From positions 558,001 through 622,000 of the forward strand of contig NZ_CP040695.2 of assembly GCF_005954645.2 (NCBI RefSeq): 64,000 nt of DNA, written 5' to 3'. This stretch comes from Nocardioides sp. S-1144 (GTDB lineage Bacteria > Actinomycetota > Actinomycetes > Propionibacteriales > Nocardioidaceae). The first letter of the stretch is position 1; each line of letters opens with the position of its first letter. Shown in pieces: positions 23,338-32,495 of this stretch. Below the pieces are notes generated by a model. It made no database searches, was not told the DNA's origin, and saw only the letters and a list, made by a program, of their open reading frames with translations. Position numbers and translations under genes: made by a program.

Positions 23338-26300
23338 ATGAAACTGCTTCGCAGGTCTCATCGTGGGCGCCCAGGAGTCCGGCCTCGCCGCTCCGGTGCC
23401 CACCTCGTCGCCGCGGTCGCCGCGCTCGCCGTCACGGCCTCCGTGCTCGGTGTCGTCTCGGCGCCCGCCCAGGCGGCCGCTCCGGCCGCCCCCTCCGCCG
23501 TCGCCGACGACGGCAAGCTCAAGGTCCTGCTGTTCTACAAGGACAACTTCCACGCCTCGCACGTGCAGGCCCGCCAGGCCGTGCGCGACCTCGCCGGCGA
23601 GCTCGCGACCGCGAACGGCCTGACCCTGGAGATCCAGGAGACGCAGGACCCGGCGGCGTTCAACGCCACCAACCTGAGCACCGTCGACACCCTCGCGTTC
23701 GCGCAGACCGGCGGCGTGCTGTTCAACGCCGCGCAGCGCACCGCGCTCGAGGACTACATCCGCGCCGGCGGCGGCTTCGCCGGCCTGCACTACACCGGGT
23801 GGTCGGTCGGCAACAGCGAGCACGACGAGAACCCCTTCTACCTGCAGCTCGTCGGCGCGATGTCCGAGGGCCACCCGGAGAACCCCGGTGTCCGCCCCGG
23901 TCGCGCCTACGTCAACGACCCCACCGACCCGCTGGCCGCCGGCCTGCCGGCCGACGTCAACCGCAGCGACGAGTGGTACGACTGGGTCGTCAACCCCGCC
24001 CAGAACGTGCACACCATCGTCTCGGCCGACGAGTCCTCCTACGGCAGCCTCGGTCGCCAGGGCACCGCGCACCCGTCGACCTGGTGCCAGACCATCGACG
24101 AGGGCCGTTCCTGGTACACCGGTCTGGGCCACGAGGGCACCGCCTACTCCGAGCCCTTCATGCGCACCATGATCAAGAACGGCCTGGCCTACTCCTCCGG
24201 ACTGCTCGCGGCTGACTGCTCGCCGCCGGCCAAGGACGAGGAGGGCGCCTTCAGCGCCGTCACCCCGTGGCCCAACGTCCCGATCAACGCCTCGCTGACC
24301 GCCGACGGCACCGTGCAGACCTTCGGCAGCGTGTCGAGCGGCTGCACCGACGCCTCGCCGTACGACTGGACCGGCAACGCGTGCATCGTGCAGGGCGGCC
24401 AGACCGAGTTCGACATCTGGGACCCGGCCGTCCCGAGGACGCTCGCGAACGTCCGCGACGGCGTCTCGGCCAACAACACCTACACCGACCTCTTCTGCTC
24501 GATGCAGGTGCAGGACCCCAACCGCCGCTCGGTGATGACCGTCGGCGGCGACGACCAGCTCGGCGGCAACGCGCCGAACGACGCCGCCATCGGCGTCACG
24601 AGCTACCGCAAGGGCAAGGGGATGGTCAACGAGGCCCCGATGAACTACCCGCGCTGGTACCCGACCGGCACCACGATGCCCAACGGTGACATCGTCGTCC
24701 AGGGCGGCAGCATCAGCGGCGGACCCGGCGGAGCCGGCGTGCTCACCCCCGAGATCTACACCCCCGACGCCGGCAGCGGCTGGAAGCTCCTGACCGGCGC
24801 GACCAGCGCCCTCGCCTACGGTGACGGCCAGGTCGCCGGCCCCGACGAGAACCGCTGGTGGTACCCGCGGGCCTTCGTCGCGCCGACCACCGGCACGCTG
24901 TTCAACATCACCGGAACCCAGATGTACGAGCTGGACCCGGCGGCCAACGACGGCCTCGGCGCGATCACCGACCGCGGCCGGCTCCCCGCCGCCGCGGCCA
25001 ACCAGGGCAACCTGGGCAACCCGGTCGGCGCCACCTCGACCGCCGCGATGTACGCCCCCGGCAAGATCCTCCAGGTCGGCGGCGGCACGTGGTCCAACGG
25101 CGGCGGCCCCGCCGGCGCCCGCGCGGCGTTCACCGTCGACATCACCGGCGGCACGGCCAACCCGGTCGTCACCCCGATCGCGCCGATGCAGTACGCCCGG
25201 CACTGGCCGACCGCGACCACGCTGCCCAACGGCGAGGTCCTCGTCACCGGCGGCAGCCGCGAGAACAACGGCGACGGTGGCTACGTCACCAACGCCGAGA
25301 TCTGGAACCCGACGACCGGCCAGTGGCGCACGGTGAAGAACCCCTACGCCCACGCCCGGCTCTACCACTCGACCGCCCTGCTGCTGCCCGACGGCCGCGT
25401 CATGGTCGGCGGCGGCGGCGCCCCGGGCCCGCGGAACTACACCGACGTCGAGTACTACTCGCCGGCCTACCTCTTCGACGGCGACGAGCCGGCCGTGCGG
25501 CCGACGCTGAGCGCCCCGAAGAAGATCGGCTACAACGGCACCTTCGCCGCCTCGGCGTCCGAGCCGATCACCCGCGTCACGCTGATGCGCAACGGCTCGG
25601 TGACCCACGGGTTCAACAACGACCAGAGCTTCCAGGAGCTGTCGTTCACCCAGTCGGGCAACAACCTGACGATCACGGCCCCGCAGAACGCGAACTACGC
25701 GGTGCCCGGCGCCTACATGCTGGTCGCCTGGAACGCCGCGGGCACGCCCTCGGTCGCCTCGATGCTCGACATCAACCCGACCGTCAAGCTCGACAGCCGC
25801 ACCCCGAAGCTCGTCGACCAGTTCGAGTTCCCGGCCCGGCCCGACAACTGGATCGCCGCCAACCCGGCGAACCTCGTCGACGTCGCCGCCGGCAACGGCC
25901 GGATGGCGCCGTGGACGGTCACCAACGCCGTGCAGCTGGTCCGCAGCACCACGGCCAGCCAGGGTGGCTTCGGCCGCGTCGGCTACGCCCTCGCACTCGG
26001 TGCCACCGGCAGCCTCGAGCGCACCCTGACGGGCCTCGACCCGGGCCGCGAGTACCGGGTGTCGTTCAAGTACGCCCGCGACAGCCGCTCCGCGGGTGCC
26101 GCCGACGGCAAGGCCGTCGTCGGCGTCGCCGACCTCGACGAGACGATCACCGCGACGACGGCCAACCCGTCGCAGAGCGGTGGCGCCCTGACCTACCTGA
26201 CCTTCGTCGACACGTTCACGGCGTCGGCGCGGTCGGAGAAGCTGACCCTGTCGGCACCGGGTGGTGCGGCCGGCGTGATGATCGACGACCTCGTCGTCGC

Positions 26301-29300
26301 GGCCTCCGAGCCCGGCCTCTCCGAGCCGGCCGTGCACTACACCCTCGACGAGGGCAGCGGGACGACGGCGGCCAACAGCGGCACCGACGTCTCCGTCGGT
26401 GCGGCCACGCTGACCGGCACCACCGGCTGGGGCCCGACCGGCGTCCTCGGTGGCGCGGTCAACCTGCCCGGCGGCACCAACGCCAACGCCGTCGACCTGC
26501 CGGACAACCTGCTCCAGAACGCGGGAAGCTTCACCACCTCGTTCTGGGTGCGTCCGGACACCAAGGCCAACTGGATCGGCATGTTCCACATCGGCGACGG
26601 TCTCGAGGGTGCCGGGAGCTTCTTCCAGGTGCAGATGCAGACCCAGGCCAACGGCAACACCGGTCTCGCGGCGACCTTCAAGAAGAAGGGCAGCAACCTC
26701 GAGGAGCGCGTCTTCGCCACCCCGACCAAGGACGTGCTGGCCAACCAGTGGAACCACGTGACGTTCACCCGTGAGGGCGCCACCGGCGTGCTCTACCTCA
26801 ACGGGGTCGAGGTCGCCCGGCGGGCGAACCTGACGCTGACCATGACCGACGTCGGCCCGACCACCAACAACTGGCTGGGTCGCAACGGGTTCCCGGACCC
26901 GGCCTACGACGGCCTGATGGACGACGTCCGCCTCTACGAGTCGGCGCTCAACGCCTCCGACGTCGCCGCTCTGTACGCCGAGGGCACCTCCGTGCGCACC
27001 ACCACCGCCGTCACCGTGACCCCCGCGTCGCCGTCGGCCTTCGGTGAGGCGCTCACGGTCGCGGCCACGGTCACGGGCGAGAACAACGAGCCCGTCCAGG
27101 GCACGGTGCAGCTCGTCGTCGACGGCGCCGCCGTCGGTGACCCGGTCGCCGTCACCGCCGGTGCCGCGTCGTTCCCGGCCCTTCCGGCCAACCTGAGCCC
27201 GGGTGCGCACCAGATCGAGGTCCGGTTCACCCCGGCCGAGGGCTGGCGCAGCTCGACCGCGACGGTCACCCACACCGTGAACCGGCCGCCGGTCGGTGAG
27301 GGCGTCCCTGCGCACTACACCTTCGACGAGGGCACGGGCACCGTCGCGGCCAACACCGGCAGCGACCCCTCGATCGGCAACGCCACCCTCGGTGGCACGA
27401 CCGGCTGGACCCCGAACGGCAAGTACGGCGCCGGGGTCAACCTGCCGGGCGGCGGGTCCGGCACGGGCAACCAGGTCAACCTGCCCAACAACATCGAGGA
27501 CGGCATGACGGAGGACTTCACCGTCTCCCTGTGGGCCCGTCCCGACGCCCTGCCGAACTGGGTGCCGCTGCTGCAGATCGGCAGCAGCACCGACACGTTC
27601 TTCCTGCTGCAGTCGTCGATGGAGAACGGCACCCGCGGCTTCGGTGCCACCTTCAAGGCCGCCGGCAACCCCAACCAGGAGCGACTGTTCCTGCCGGGCG
27701 AGACGGACCTGCCGCTGAACGCGTGGACCCACGTCGTGTTCACGATGGACGACAACGTCGGCAAGATCTACTTCGACGGCGTCCTGATGGCCACGCGCAA
27801 CGACTACTCCATCACCATCGGCGACATCGGCGTGAACGGCACCACCACGGCCAACTACATCGGTGGCACCAGCTGGGGCGACCCGCGCTTCGACGGTCTG
27901 GTCGACGACTTCCAGATGTTCGGCTACGAGCTGTCGGCCGACCAGGTGCTGGAGGTCTTCGAGGGCGGGGCGAACGACGCCCCGGTCGCCGTCGACGACG
28001 CCTACTCGACCGACGAGGACGCGCCCCTCGAGGTCGACGCTCCCGGCGTCCTGACCAACGACACCGACACCGAGGGCGCCACCCTCACCGCGGCGATCGG
28101 CACCCAGCCGACCCACGGCGACGTCACCCTCGACGCCGACGGCTCGTTCACCTACACGCCGGACGCCGCGTTCTTCGGCACCGACACCTTCACCTACACC
28201 GCGAAGGACGCCTCCAAGACGTCCGCCCCGGCCACGGTGACGATCACGGTGGACGAGGCCGAGCTGACCGACACGACCACCGTCGTCACGGTCACCCCCG
28301 GCTCGCCCTCGGCGTTCGGTGAGGACCTCACGGTCAAGGCCACGGTGACCGCCGCCGGCGCCACCCCGGCCACCGGCACGGTCGAGCTGCTGGTCGACGG
28401 CGAGCGCGTCGGTGACGCGCTCACCCTCACCGCCGGCACGGCGACGTTCCCGGCGCTCACGGGCACCGACCCGGGCACGCACGAGATCGAGGTCCGCTAC
28501 CTGCCGGCCGCGGGCCTGCGCCTGTCGTCCGACACCGTCACCCACGTCGTGGACCGTCCCTACGACGGCTCCGACACCCCTGTCCACTACGCCTTCGACG
28601 AGGGCACCGGGACGACGGCCGCCAACACCGGCACCAAGCCCGTCGGCGACGCCACGCTCGTGGGCGCCACCGGGTGGACGCCGGACGGCCAGTACGGCGC
28701 CGGGCTCTCGCTGCCGGGCGGTGCGTCGACGACGAACAACCACGTCAGGCTGCCCGACAACGTCGACGAGGGACTCTCCGACGAGTTCACCGTGTCGCTG
28801 TGGGCCCGTCCCGACGCCCTGCCGAACTGGGTGACCCTGCTGCAGATCGGCAGCAGCACGGACACCTTCTTCCTGCTGCAGTCCTCGACGCAGGCCAACG
28901 GGCCCACCGGCTTCGCGGCGACGTTCAAGGCGCCGGGCAACCCGACGCAGGAGCGGCTGACGCTCGGAGCGGGCAAGGACCTGCCGCTCGACGAGTGGAC
29001 GCACGTCGTGTTCACCATGGAGGGCTCCGTCGGCAAGATCTACTTCGACGGCGTGCTGCAGGCGACCCGCACCGACTACAGCCTCGACCTCAGCGACATC
29101 GGGGTCGGCGGCAACACGGTGGCGAACTTCATCGGCGGGACCAGCTGGCCCGACCCGAGGTTCGACGGACTGGTCGACGACTTCCAGCTCTTCGACTACG
29201 AGCTGGACGCCGGCCTCGTCACCGAGCTCTACGAGGGTGGTCCGGTCGCTCCCGACAACACCGCCCCGGTCGCGGCCGACGACAGCTACGAGACCGGCGA

Positions 29301-30123
29301 GGGCGCCGCCCTCGAGGTCCCGGCTCCTGGCGTCCTCGCGAACGACACCGACGCCGAGGGCGACGACCTGACCGCCACGTCGGCGACCCAGCCGGAGCAC
29401 GGCTCGGTGGTCCTCGCGGCCGACGGCTCGTTCACCTACACCCCCGACGCCGGCTACGTGGGCACGGACACCTTCACCTACCTCGCGGGCGACGGCGACC
29501 TCGAGTCCGAGGCCGCGACGGTGACCATCACGGTCACCGAGGTCGACGAGCCGCAGGAGCCGGTGACCACCTCGGTCACGGGCGCGGCGGCCACGGTGGT
29601 TTACGGCCGGGCCGGCACCGTCTCGGTGTCGACCGACCCGGCCACGGCCACCGGCCAGGTGCAGGTGCTCGACGGCGGCACCGTCCTGGCCTCCGGCACC
29701 CTGTCGGCGGGCAAGGCCTCGCTGGCCATCGCGGCGAGGTCGCTGAAGCCGGGCAGCTACCGGCTGACGCTGCGCTACGCCGGGGACGCGGGTCACACCG
29801 CGGCCACGGGTGCGGTGAGCCTCGCTGTCACCAAGGCCACGGCGGCGATCACGGTCAAGGCACCGAAGCAGGTCAAGGCCGGCGCCCGGGCCAAGGTCAC
29901 GGTCAAGGTCACCGCCCCCAGCGGTGTCCCGGTCACCGGCAAGGTCACGGTGAAGGTCGGCAGGAAGACCTACTCCGGTGTCGTGAGGAACGGCAAGGTC
30001 GTCATCACGCTGGCCAAGGCTCCCAAGAAGGGCAAGCTCAAGGCCAAGGTCACCTACGTCGGCAGCGACGTGCTGACCAGCGCGAGCAGGACCGTCACCA
30101 TCAAGGTCAAGCCCAGGCGATGA
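23338..30123 (+). CDS. Giant secreted ThuA / galactose-oxidase-like copper-radical oxidase with LamG and Ig-like modules
   Basis: About 2261 residues. Signal peptide to about 46 (APAQA). ThuA-like domain about 58-295 (KVLLFYKDNFHASH; GGGFAGLHYTGW). Kelch/galactose-oxidase-like domain about 310-780 with every copper-radical ligand visible: Cys387 (DLFCSMQ), Tyr441 (PRWYPTG), Tyr676-His677 (LYHSTALLLPDG) and His757 (SVTHGFNNDQ). A jelly-roll-like segment follows (about 800-990). LamG domains lie at about 996-1214, 1321-1543 and 1744-1968. They alternate with Big_3-type Ig modules (1217-1319, 1643-1741) and cadherin/VCBS-like modules (1546-1641, 1974-2071). A Lys-rich Ig-like C-terminus ends the chain. 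No LPxTG or membrane anchor, so it is probably released or wall-bound through carbohydrate. It would oxidise a sugar primary alcohol to an aldehyde with O2. The role of ThuA is uncertain; the family is linked to keto-sugar metabolism. Confidence 0.88.
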   Translation: MKLLRRSHRGRPGVRPRRSGAHLVAAVAALAVTASVLGVVSAPAQAAAPAAPSAVADDGKLKVLLFYKDNFHASHVQARQAVRDLAGELATANGLTLEIQETQDPAAFNATNLSTVDTLAFAQTGGVLFNAAQRTALEDYIRAGGGFAGLHYTGWSVGNSEHDENPFYLQLVGAMSEGHPENPGVRPGRAYVNDPTDPLAAGLPADVNRSDEWYDWVVNPAQNVHTIVSADESSYGSLGRQGTAHPSTWCQTIDEGRSWYTGLGHEGTAYSEPFMRTMIKNGLAYSSGLLAADCSPPAKDEEGAFSAVTPWPNVPINASLTADGTVQTFGSVSSGCTDASPYDWTGNACIVQGGQTEFDIWDPAVPRTLANVRDGVSANNTYTDLFCSMQVQDPNRRSVMTVGGDDQLGGNAPNDAAIGVTSYRKGKGMVNEAPMNYPRWYPTGTTMPNGDIVVQGGSISGGPGGAGVLTPEIYTPDAGSGWKLLTGATSALAYGDGQVAGPDENRWWYPRAFVAPTTGTLFNITGTQMYELDPAANDGLGAITDRGRLPAAAANQGNLGNPVGATSTAAMYAPGKILQVGGGTWSNGGGPAGARAAFTVDITGGTANPVVTPIAPMQYARHWPTATTLPNGEVLVTGGSRENNGDGGYVTNAEIWNPTTGQWRTVKNPYAHARLYHSTALLLPDGRVMVGGGGAPGPRNYTDVEYYSPAYLFDGDEPAVRPTLSAPKKIGYNGTFAASASEPITRVTLMRNGSVTHGFNNDQSFQELSFTQSGNNLTITAPQNANYAVPGAYMLVAWNAAGTPSVASMLDINPTVKLDSRTPKLVDQFEFPARPDNWIAANPANLVDVAAGNGRMAPWTVTNAVQLVRSTTASQGGFGRVGYALALGATGSLERTLTGLDPGREYRVSFKYARDSRSAGAADGKAVVGVADLDETITATTANPSQSGGALTYLTFVDTFTASARSEKLTLSAPGGAAGVMIDDLVVAASEPGLSEPAVHYTLDEGSGTTAANSGTDVSVGAATLTGTTGWGPTGVLGGAVNLPGGTNANAVDLPDNLLQNAGSFTTSFWVRPDTKANWIGMFHIGDGLEGAGSFFQVQMQTQANGNTGLAATFKKKGSNLEERVFATPTKDVLANQWNHVTFTREGATGVLYLNGVEVARRANLTLTMTDVGPTTNNWLGRNGFPDPAYDGLMDDVRLYESALNASDVAALYAEGTSVRTTTAVTVTPASPSAFGEALTVAATVTGENNEPVQGTVQLVVDGAAVGDPVAVTAGAASFPALPANLSPGAHQIEVRFTPAEGWRSSTATVTHTVNRPPVGEGVPAHYTFDEGTGTVAANTGSDPSIGNATLGGTTGWTPNGKYGAGVNLPGGGSGTGNQVNLPNNIEDGMTEDFTVSLWARPDALPNWVPLLQIGSSTDTFFLLQSSMENGTRGFGATFKAAGNPNQERLFLPGETDLPLNAWTHVVFTMDDNVGKIYFDGVLMATRNDYSITIGDIGVNGTTTANYIGGTSWGDPRFDGLVDDFQMFGYELSADQVLEVFEGGANDAPVAVDDAYSTDEDAPLEVDAPGVLTNDTDTEGATLTAAIGTQPTHGDVTLDADGSFTYTPDAAFFGTDTFTYTAKDASKTSAPATVTITVDEAELTDTTTVVTVTPGSPSAFGEDLTVKATVTAAGATPATGTVELLVDGERVGDALTLTAGTATFPALTGTDPGTHEIEVRYLPAAGLRLSSDTVTHVVDRPYDGSDTPVHYAFDEGTGTTAANTGTKPVGDATLVGATGWTPDGQYGAGLSLPGGASTTNNHVRLPDNVDEGLSDEFTVSLWARPDALPNWVTLLQIGSSTDTFFLLQSSTQANGPTGFAATFKAPGNPTQERLTLGAGKDLPLDEWTHVVFTMEGSVGKIYFDGVLQATRTDYSLDLSDIGVGGNTVANFIGGTSWPDPRFDGLVDDFQLFDYELDAGLVTELYEGGPVAPDNTAPVAADDSYETGEGAALEVPAPGVLANDTDAEGDDLTATSATQPEHGSVVLAADGSFTYTPDAGYVGTDTFTYLAGDGDLESEAATVTITVTEVDEPQEPVTTSVTGAAATVVYGRAGTVSVSTDPATATGQVQVLDGGTVLASGTLSAGKASLAIAARSLKPGSYRLTLRYAGDAGHTAATGAVSLAVTKATAAITVKAPKQVKAGARAKVTVKVTAPSGVPVTGKVTVKVGRKTYSGVVRNGKVVITLAKAPKKGKLKAKVTYVGSDVLTSASRTVTIKVKPRR

Positions 30124-30147
30124 CCAGCACCACCCAGCAGTGACGGC

Positions 30148-30177
30148 GCGGGCCCGGAGGATCTCCTCCGGGCCCGC
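30148..30177 (+). terminator. Strong terminator of the large secreted-protein gene
   Basis: Positions 30148-30161 and 30164-30177 form a perfect 14-bp stem with a minimal loop, 25 bases after the stop codon. Confidence 0.85.
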
Positions 30178-30221
30178 GTCGCGTCCGAGACGAGTCCCAC
30201 GACGAGCCCGGACAAGCAGAA

Positions 30222-30259
30222 GAGGCCGGACGGCGACCCGTGGGTCGCCGTCCGGCCTC
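30222..30259 (-). terminator. Strong terminator of the tautomerase gene
   Basis: Positions 30222-30239 and 30242-30259 form a perfect 18-bp inverted repeat. Read on the minus strand, it follows the tautomerase stop by about 40 bases and is followed by TTCTGCTTG, a weak T-rich stretch. With the hairpin at 30148-30177 it insulates two convergent units. Confidence 0.85.
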
Positions 30260-30298
30260 GTCGTGGGTGCTCGGGGTGCTCGGGGTGCTGCGGGTCGC

Positions 30299-30526
30299 TC
30301 AGGCCTTGTCGGCCAGGCCGGCGACGACGCCGGCGCGGCTCTCGTCCTCGCTGGCCAGCACGCCGCCGTTGGCGACGATGTCGGGGGTGATCTCGCTGAA
30401 GACCATGCGGACGTCCTGGCGGCGGGCGCCGAGGATCTCCACGGCGCTCTCGGCGACGGCCTGGGCGAAGTCGCGGCGCTGCTCGACGGTGCGGCCCTTG
30501 AGCAGCTCGACGGTGATGTTGGGCAT
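30299..30526 (-). CDS. 4-oxalocrotonate tautomerase family protein
   Basis: This 75-residue small tautomerase begins M-P-N-I-T-V-E-L-L-K-G-R. After Met removal Pro1 would be the catalytic base, and Arg residues (GRTVEQRRDF) follow as in 4-OT. The C-terminal part (VRMVFSEITPDIVANGGVL) is the usual beta-hairpin region, with a slightly longer tail than the 62-residue archetype. An AAGGA ribosome site precedes ATG 30526. It stands alone with its own terminator. It keto-enol tautomerises small keto acids; the pathway is unknown, and aromatic meta-cleavage genes are absent here. Confidence 0.9.
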   Translation of the reverse strand: MPNITVELLKGRTVEQRRDFAQAVAESAVEILGARRQDVRMVFSEITPDIVANGGVLASEDESRAGVVAGLADKA

Positions 30527-30585
30527 GGGGGAGTCCTTGTCGTGGGCGGTCGCTCACGCACGGACGTGTCCACAAGAGCGACCTG

Positions 30586-30710
30586 GGTTCGATATCCTGA
30601 ACCGCATCGTACGGCGAACGTGACGGTCGCGACAACCGAGCGCGGCTCCGCCGAGACGATGGTTCACATCCTTGACAATGGTTCAGCGGGCTGCGACCGT
30701 GACGACGGTC
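30586..30710. promoter_or_regulatory. Divergent intergenic region with repeats around a TTGACA box
   Basis: Between the tautomerase and CopC-CopD genes lie three repeat features: GGTTC/GAACC arms (30586-30590, 30599-30603), two direct ATGGTTCA repeats (30659-30666, 30678-30685) and a GACCGT/ACGGTC inverted repeat (30695-30710). The direct repeats flank TTGACA (30672-30677). The arrangement suggests a regulated promoter for the copper gene. The -10 is not clear. Confidence 0.45.
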
Positions 30711-30784
30711 ACCACCGTGGACGGCGTTCACGTCGTCGAACCGTCGTCGCGGTGGCCGAGCCGTCGAGTCCCGAGGAAGTGACC

Positions 30785-32491
30785 GTGAACCGGAGCCGTG
30801 CTGCTGCGGTCGGACGTGCCCGGGTCGGCGTCGGCGGCGCGGTCCTGCTCCTCCTCGCCCTCGTCGCCGCGCTCGTGCTCGGGGCGGCGGCACCGGCGAG
30901 TGCCCACGCCACGCTCGTCACCACCGACCCGGCCGAGGGGGCGGTGCTCGAGGCCGCGCCGGAGACGGTCACCCTCACCTTCAGCGAGGCGGTCGGCGGC
31001 GTCCCCGACGGCGTGCAGGTCTTCGACGCGCAGGGCGGCTCGATCGCGTCGTCGTCCGCGGCGAGCGGCCCCGGCCTCACGGTCACCCTCGACGAGGAGG
31101 TCGGCGACGGCACCCTCGTCGTGGTGTGGCGCGTCGTGTCGGAGGACGGCCACCCCATCAGCGGCTCGCTGAGCTTCTCGGTCGGCGCGCCCAGCGCCAT
31201 CGTGGAGACGCCACCCGGCGGTGCGGGCGCCGACGGCTCGAACCCACCCTGGGTGCTCAGCCTGTTCCGCTGGCTCGGCTACGTCGCGCTCCTCGTCGCG
31301 GTGGGCGTCATCGGCTTCGTCGTCGTCCTGCTCCCCAGGACCAACCTCGCCGACCGCTCCCGCGGATGGCTGGTCCGGACGGCGCGGGTCGGCGCCGTCG
31401 CGACCGCCGTCGCGTGGCTCATCGGGCTGCCGCTCACCGCGATGTACCTGCTCGGCGGCGACACGGGATCGCTGACCCGGGGCAGCACCTGGGCCATCCT
31501 GTCGACCACCGAGTACGCCGTCACCACGGTCGTCGTCCTCGGCGTCGGCCTGGGCGCCGTGCTGCTCGGCGCCGGGCTCCCCGACGCCGTCCGCGGCCGC
31601 GTCGCGCTCGTCGCGGTCGTGGTCGCCGCGTGCGCGCCCGCCCTGGTCGGACACACGCGCGCCGAGAGCCCGGAGTGGCTGGTCGTGGGCGCCGACATGC
31701 TGCACCTGCTCGCCGGCAGCGTGTGGCTCGGCGGACTGCTCGCCCTCGCCCTGACCCTGGTCGACCTCGCCGAGCGCGGCACGCTCGGCGCCGAGGTGCT
31801 CGCCCGGTTCTCCGGGATCGCCGCCGGCGTCCTGGCCGCGCTCGTGATCACCGGGTCGTTCCTGGCCTGGCGGATCATCGGCTCGGTCGGCGCGCTCTTC
31901 GACACCGGCTACGGCCAGCTGCTGCTCGTCAAGATCGTCGCGGCCCTGGTCGCGGTCGCCATCGCCGCCTGGAACCGCTGGCGGCTGCTGCCCGCGATGC
32001 AGCAGACCGCCCGCCGCAAGGAGCGCCGCGCCGGCGCCCGGGTCGTGGCGCGCGCGACCGCCGCCGAGGCCGGGGTCCTGGTCGTCGTCCTCCTGCTGAC
32101 CGGCTTCCTCGTCGACCGCAGCCCCGAGTCCGAGCAGACCGCCGTGCCGACCAGTGCCCGGGTCGGTCCGCTCGAGGTGCAGACCGCCGAGCTCGGCGAC
32201 CTCACCGTGCGCGCCACCATGTCGCCCCAGCTGACCGGACCCAACACCTTCACCATCGAGCTGCTCGACGCGGGCGGCCAGCCGGGCGAGGGCGTCGAGC
32301 CGCCCGTCGTCAGCCTGGCCTCCGGCGACGTCGACCTCGGCGCGCTGCCCCTCATCTACTACTCGCCCGGCAACTTCTCCGCCGACGCCGTCGTCCCGAC
32401 GCCGGGCACGTGGACCCTGCAGGTCTCGCTCCGCCTGACCGAGTTCGAGAACCCGGTCGCCACGCTCGAGTTCGAGGTTGAGGCACCATGA
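30785..32491 (+). CDS. CopC-CopD copper resistance/uptake fusion with C-terminal FixH/YtkA-like domain
   Basis: The product has 568 residues. Signal peptide 1-40 (PASA), then a mature N-terminus starting at His41, the Cu(II) ligand of CopC. The CopC domain (HATLVTTDPAEGAVL; VSEDGHPISGSLSF with His123) covers about 41-135. Eight or so membrane segments of a CopD domain follow (about 155-440). A periplasmic YtkA/FixH-like domain ends the protein (about 455-568). This three-part build is known from YcnJ-type copper importers. GTG 30785 is six bases after GAGGAA; GTG 30779 is an alternative. A secreted copper-radical oxidase is encoded just upstream, so copper supply to it is an attractive inference. 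Confidence 0.9.
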   Translation: MNRSRAAAVGRARVGVGGAVLLLLALVAALVLGAAAPASAHATLVTTDPAEGAVLEAAPETVTLTFSEAVGGVPDGVQVFDAQGGSIASSSAASGPGLTVTLDEEVGDGTLVVVWRVVSEDGHPISGSLSFSVGAPSAIVETPPGGAGADGSNPPWVLSLFRWLGYVALLVAVGVIGFVVVLLPRTNLADRSRGWLVRTARVGAVATAVAWLIGLPLTAMYLLGGDTGSLTRGSTWAILSTTEYAVTTVVVLGVGLGAVLLGAGLPDAVRGRVALVAVVVAACAPALVGHTRAESPEWLVVGADMLHLLAGSVWLGGLLALALTLVDLAERGTLGAEVLARFSGIAAGVLAALVITGSFLAWRIIGSVGALFDTGYGQLLLVKIVAALVAVAIAAWNRWRLLPAMQQTARRKERRAGARVVARATAAEAGVLVVVLLLTGFLVDRSPESEQTAVPTSARVGPLEVQTAELGDLTVRATMSPQLTGPNTFTIELLDAGGQPGEGVEPPVVSLASGDVDLGALPLIYYSPGNFSADAVVPTPGTWTLQVSLRLTEFENPVATLEFEVEAP

Positions 32492-32495
32492 CGGG

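Noticed and set aside
23209..30573. Open frame of about 2450 codons on the minus strand opposite the large secreted protein
   Set aside because: Low-complexity Arg/Val/Gly/Asp translation with no domain. It mirrors a real plus-strand gene with signal peptide and clear domains; such antisense frames are usual at this G+C content.
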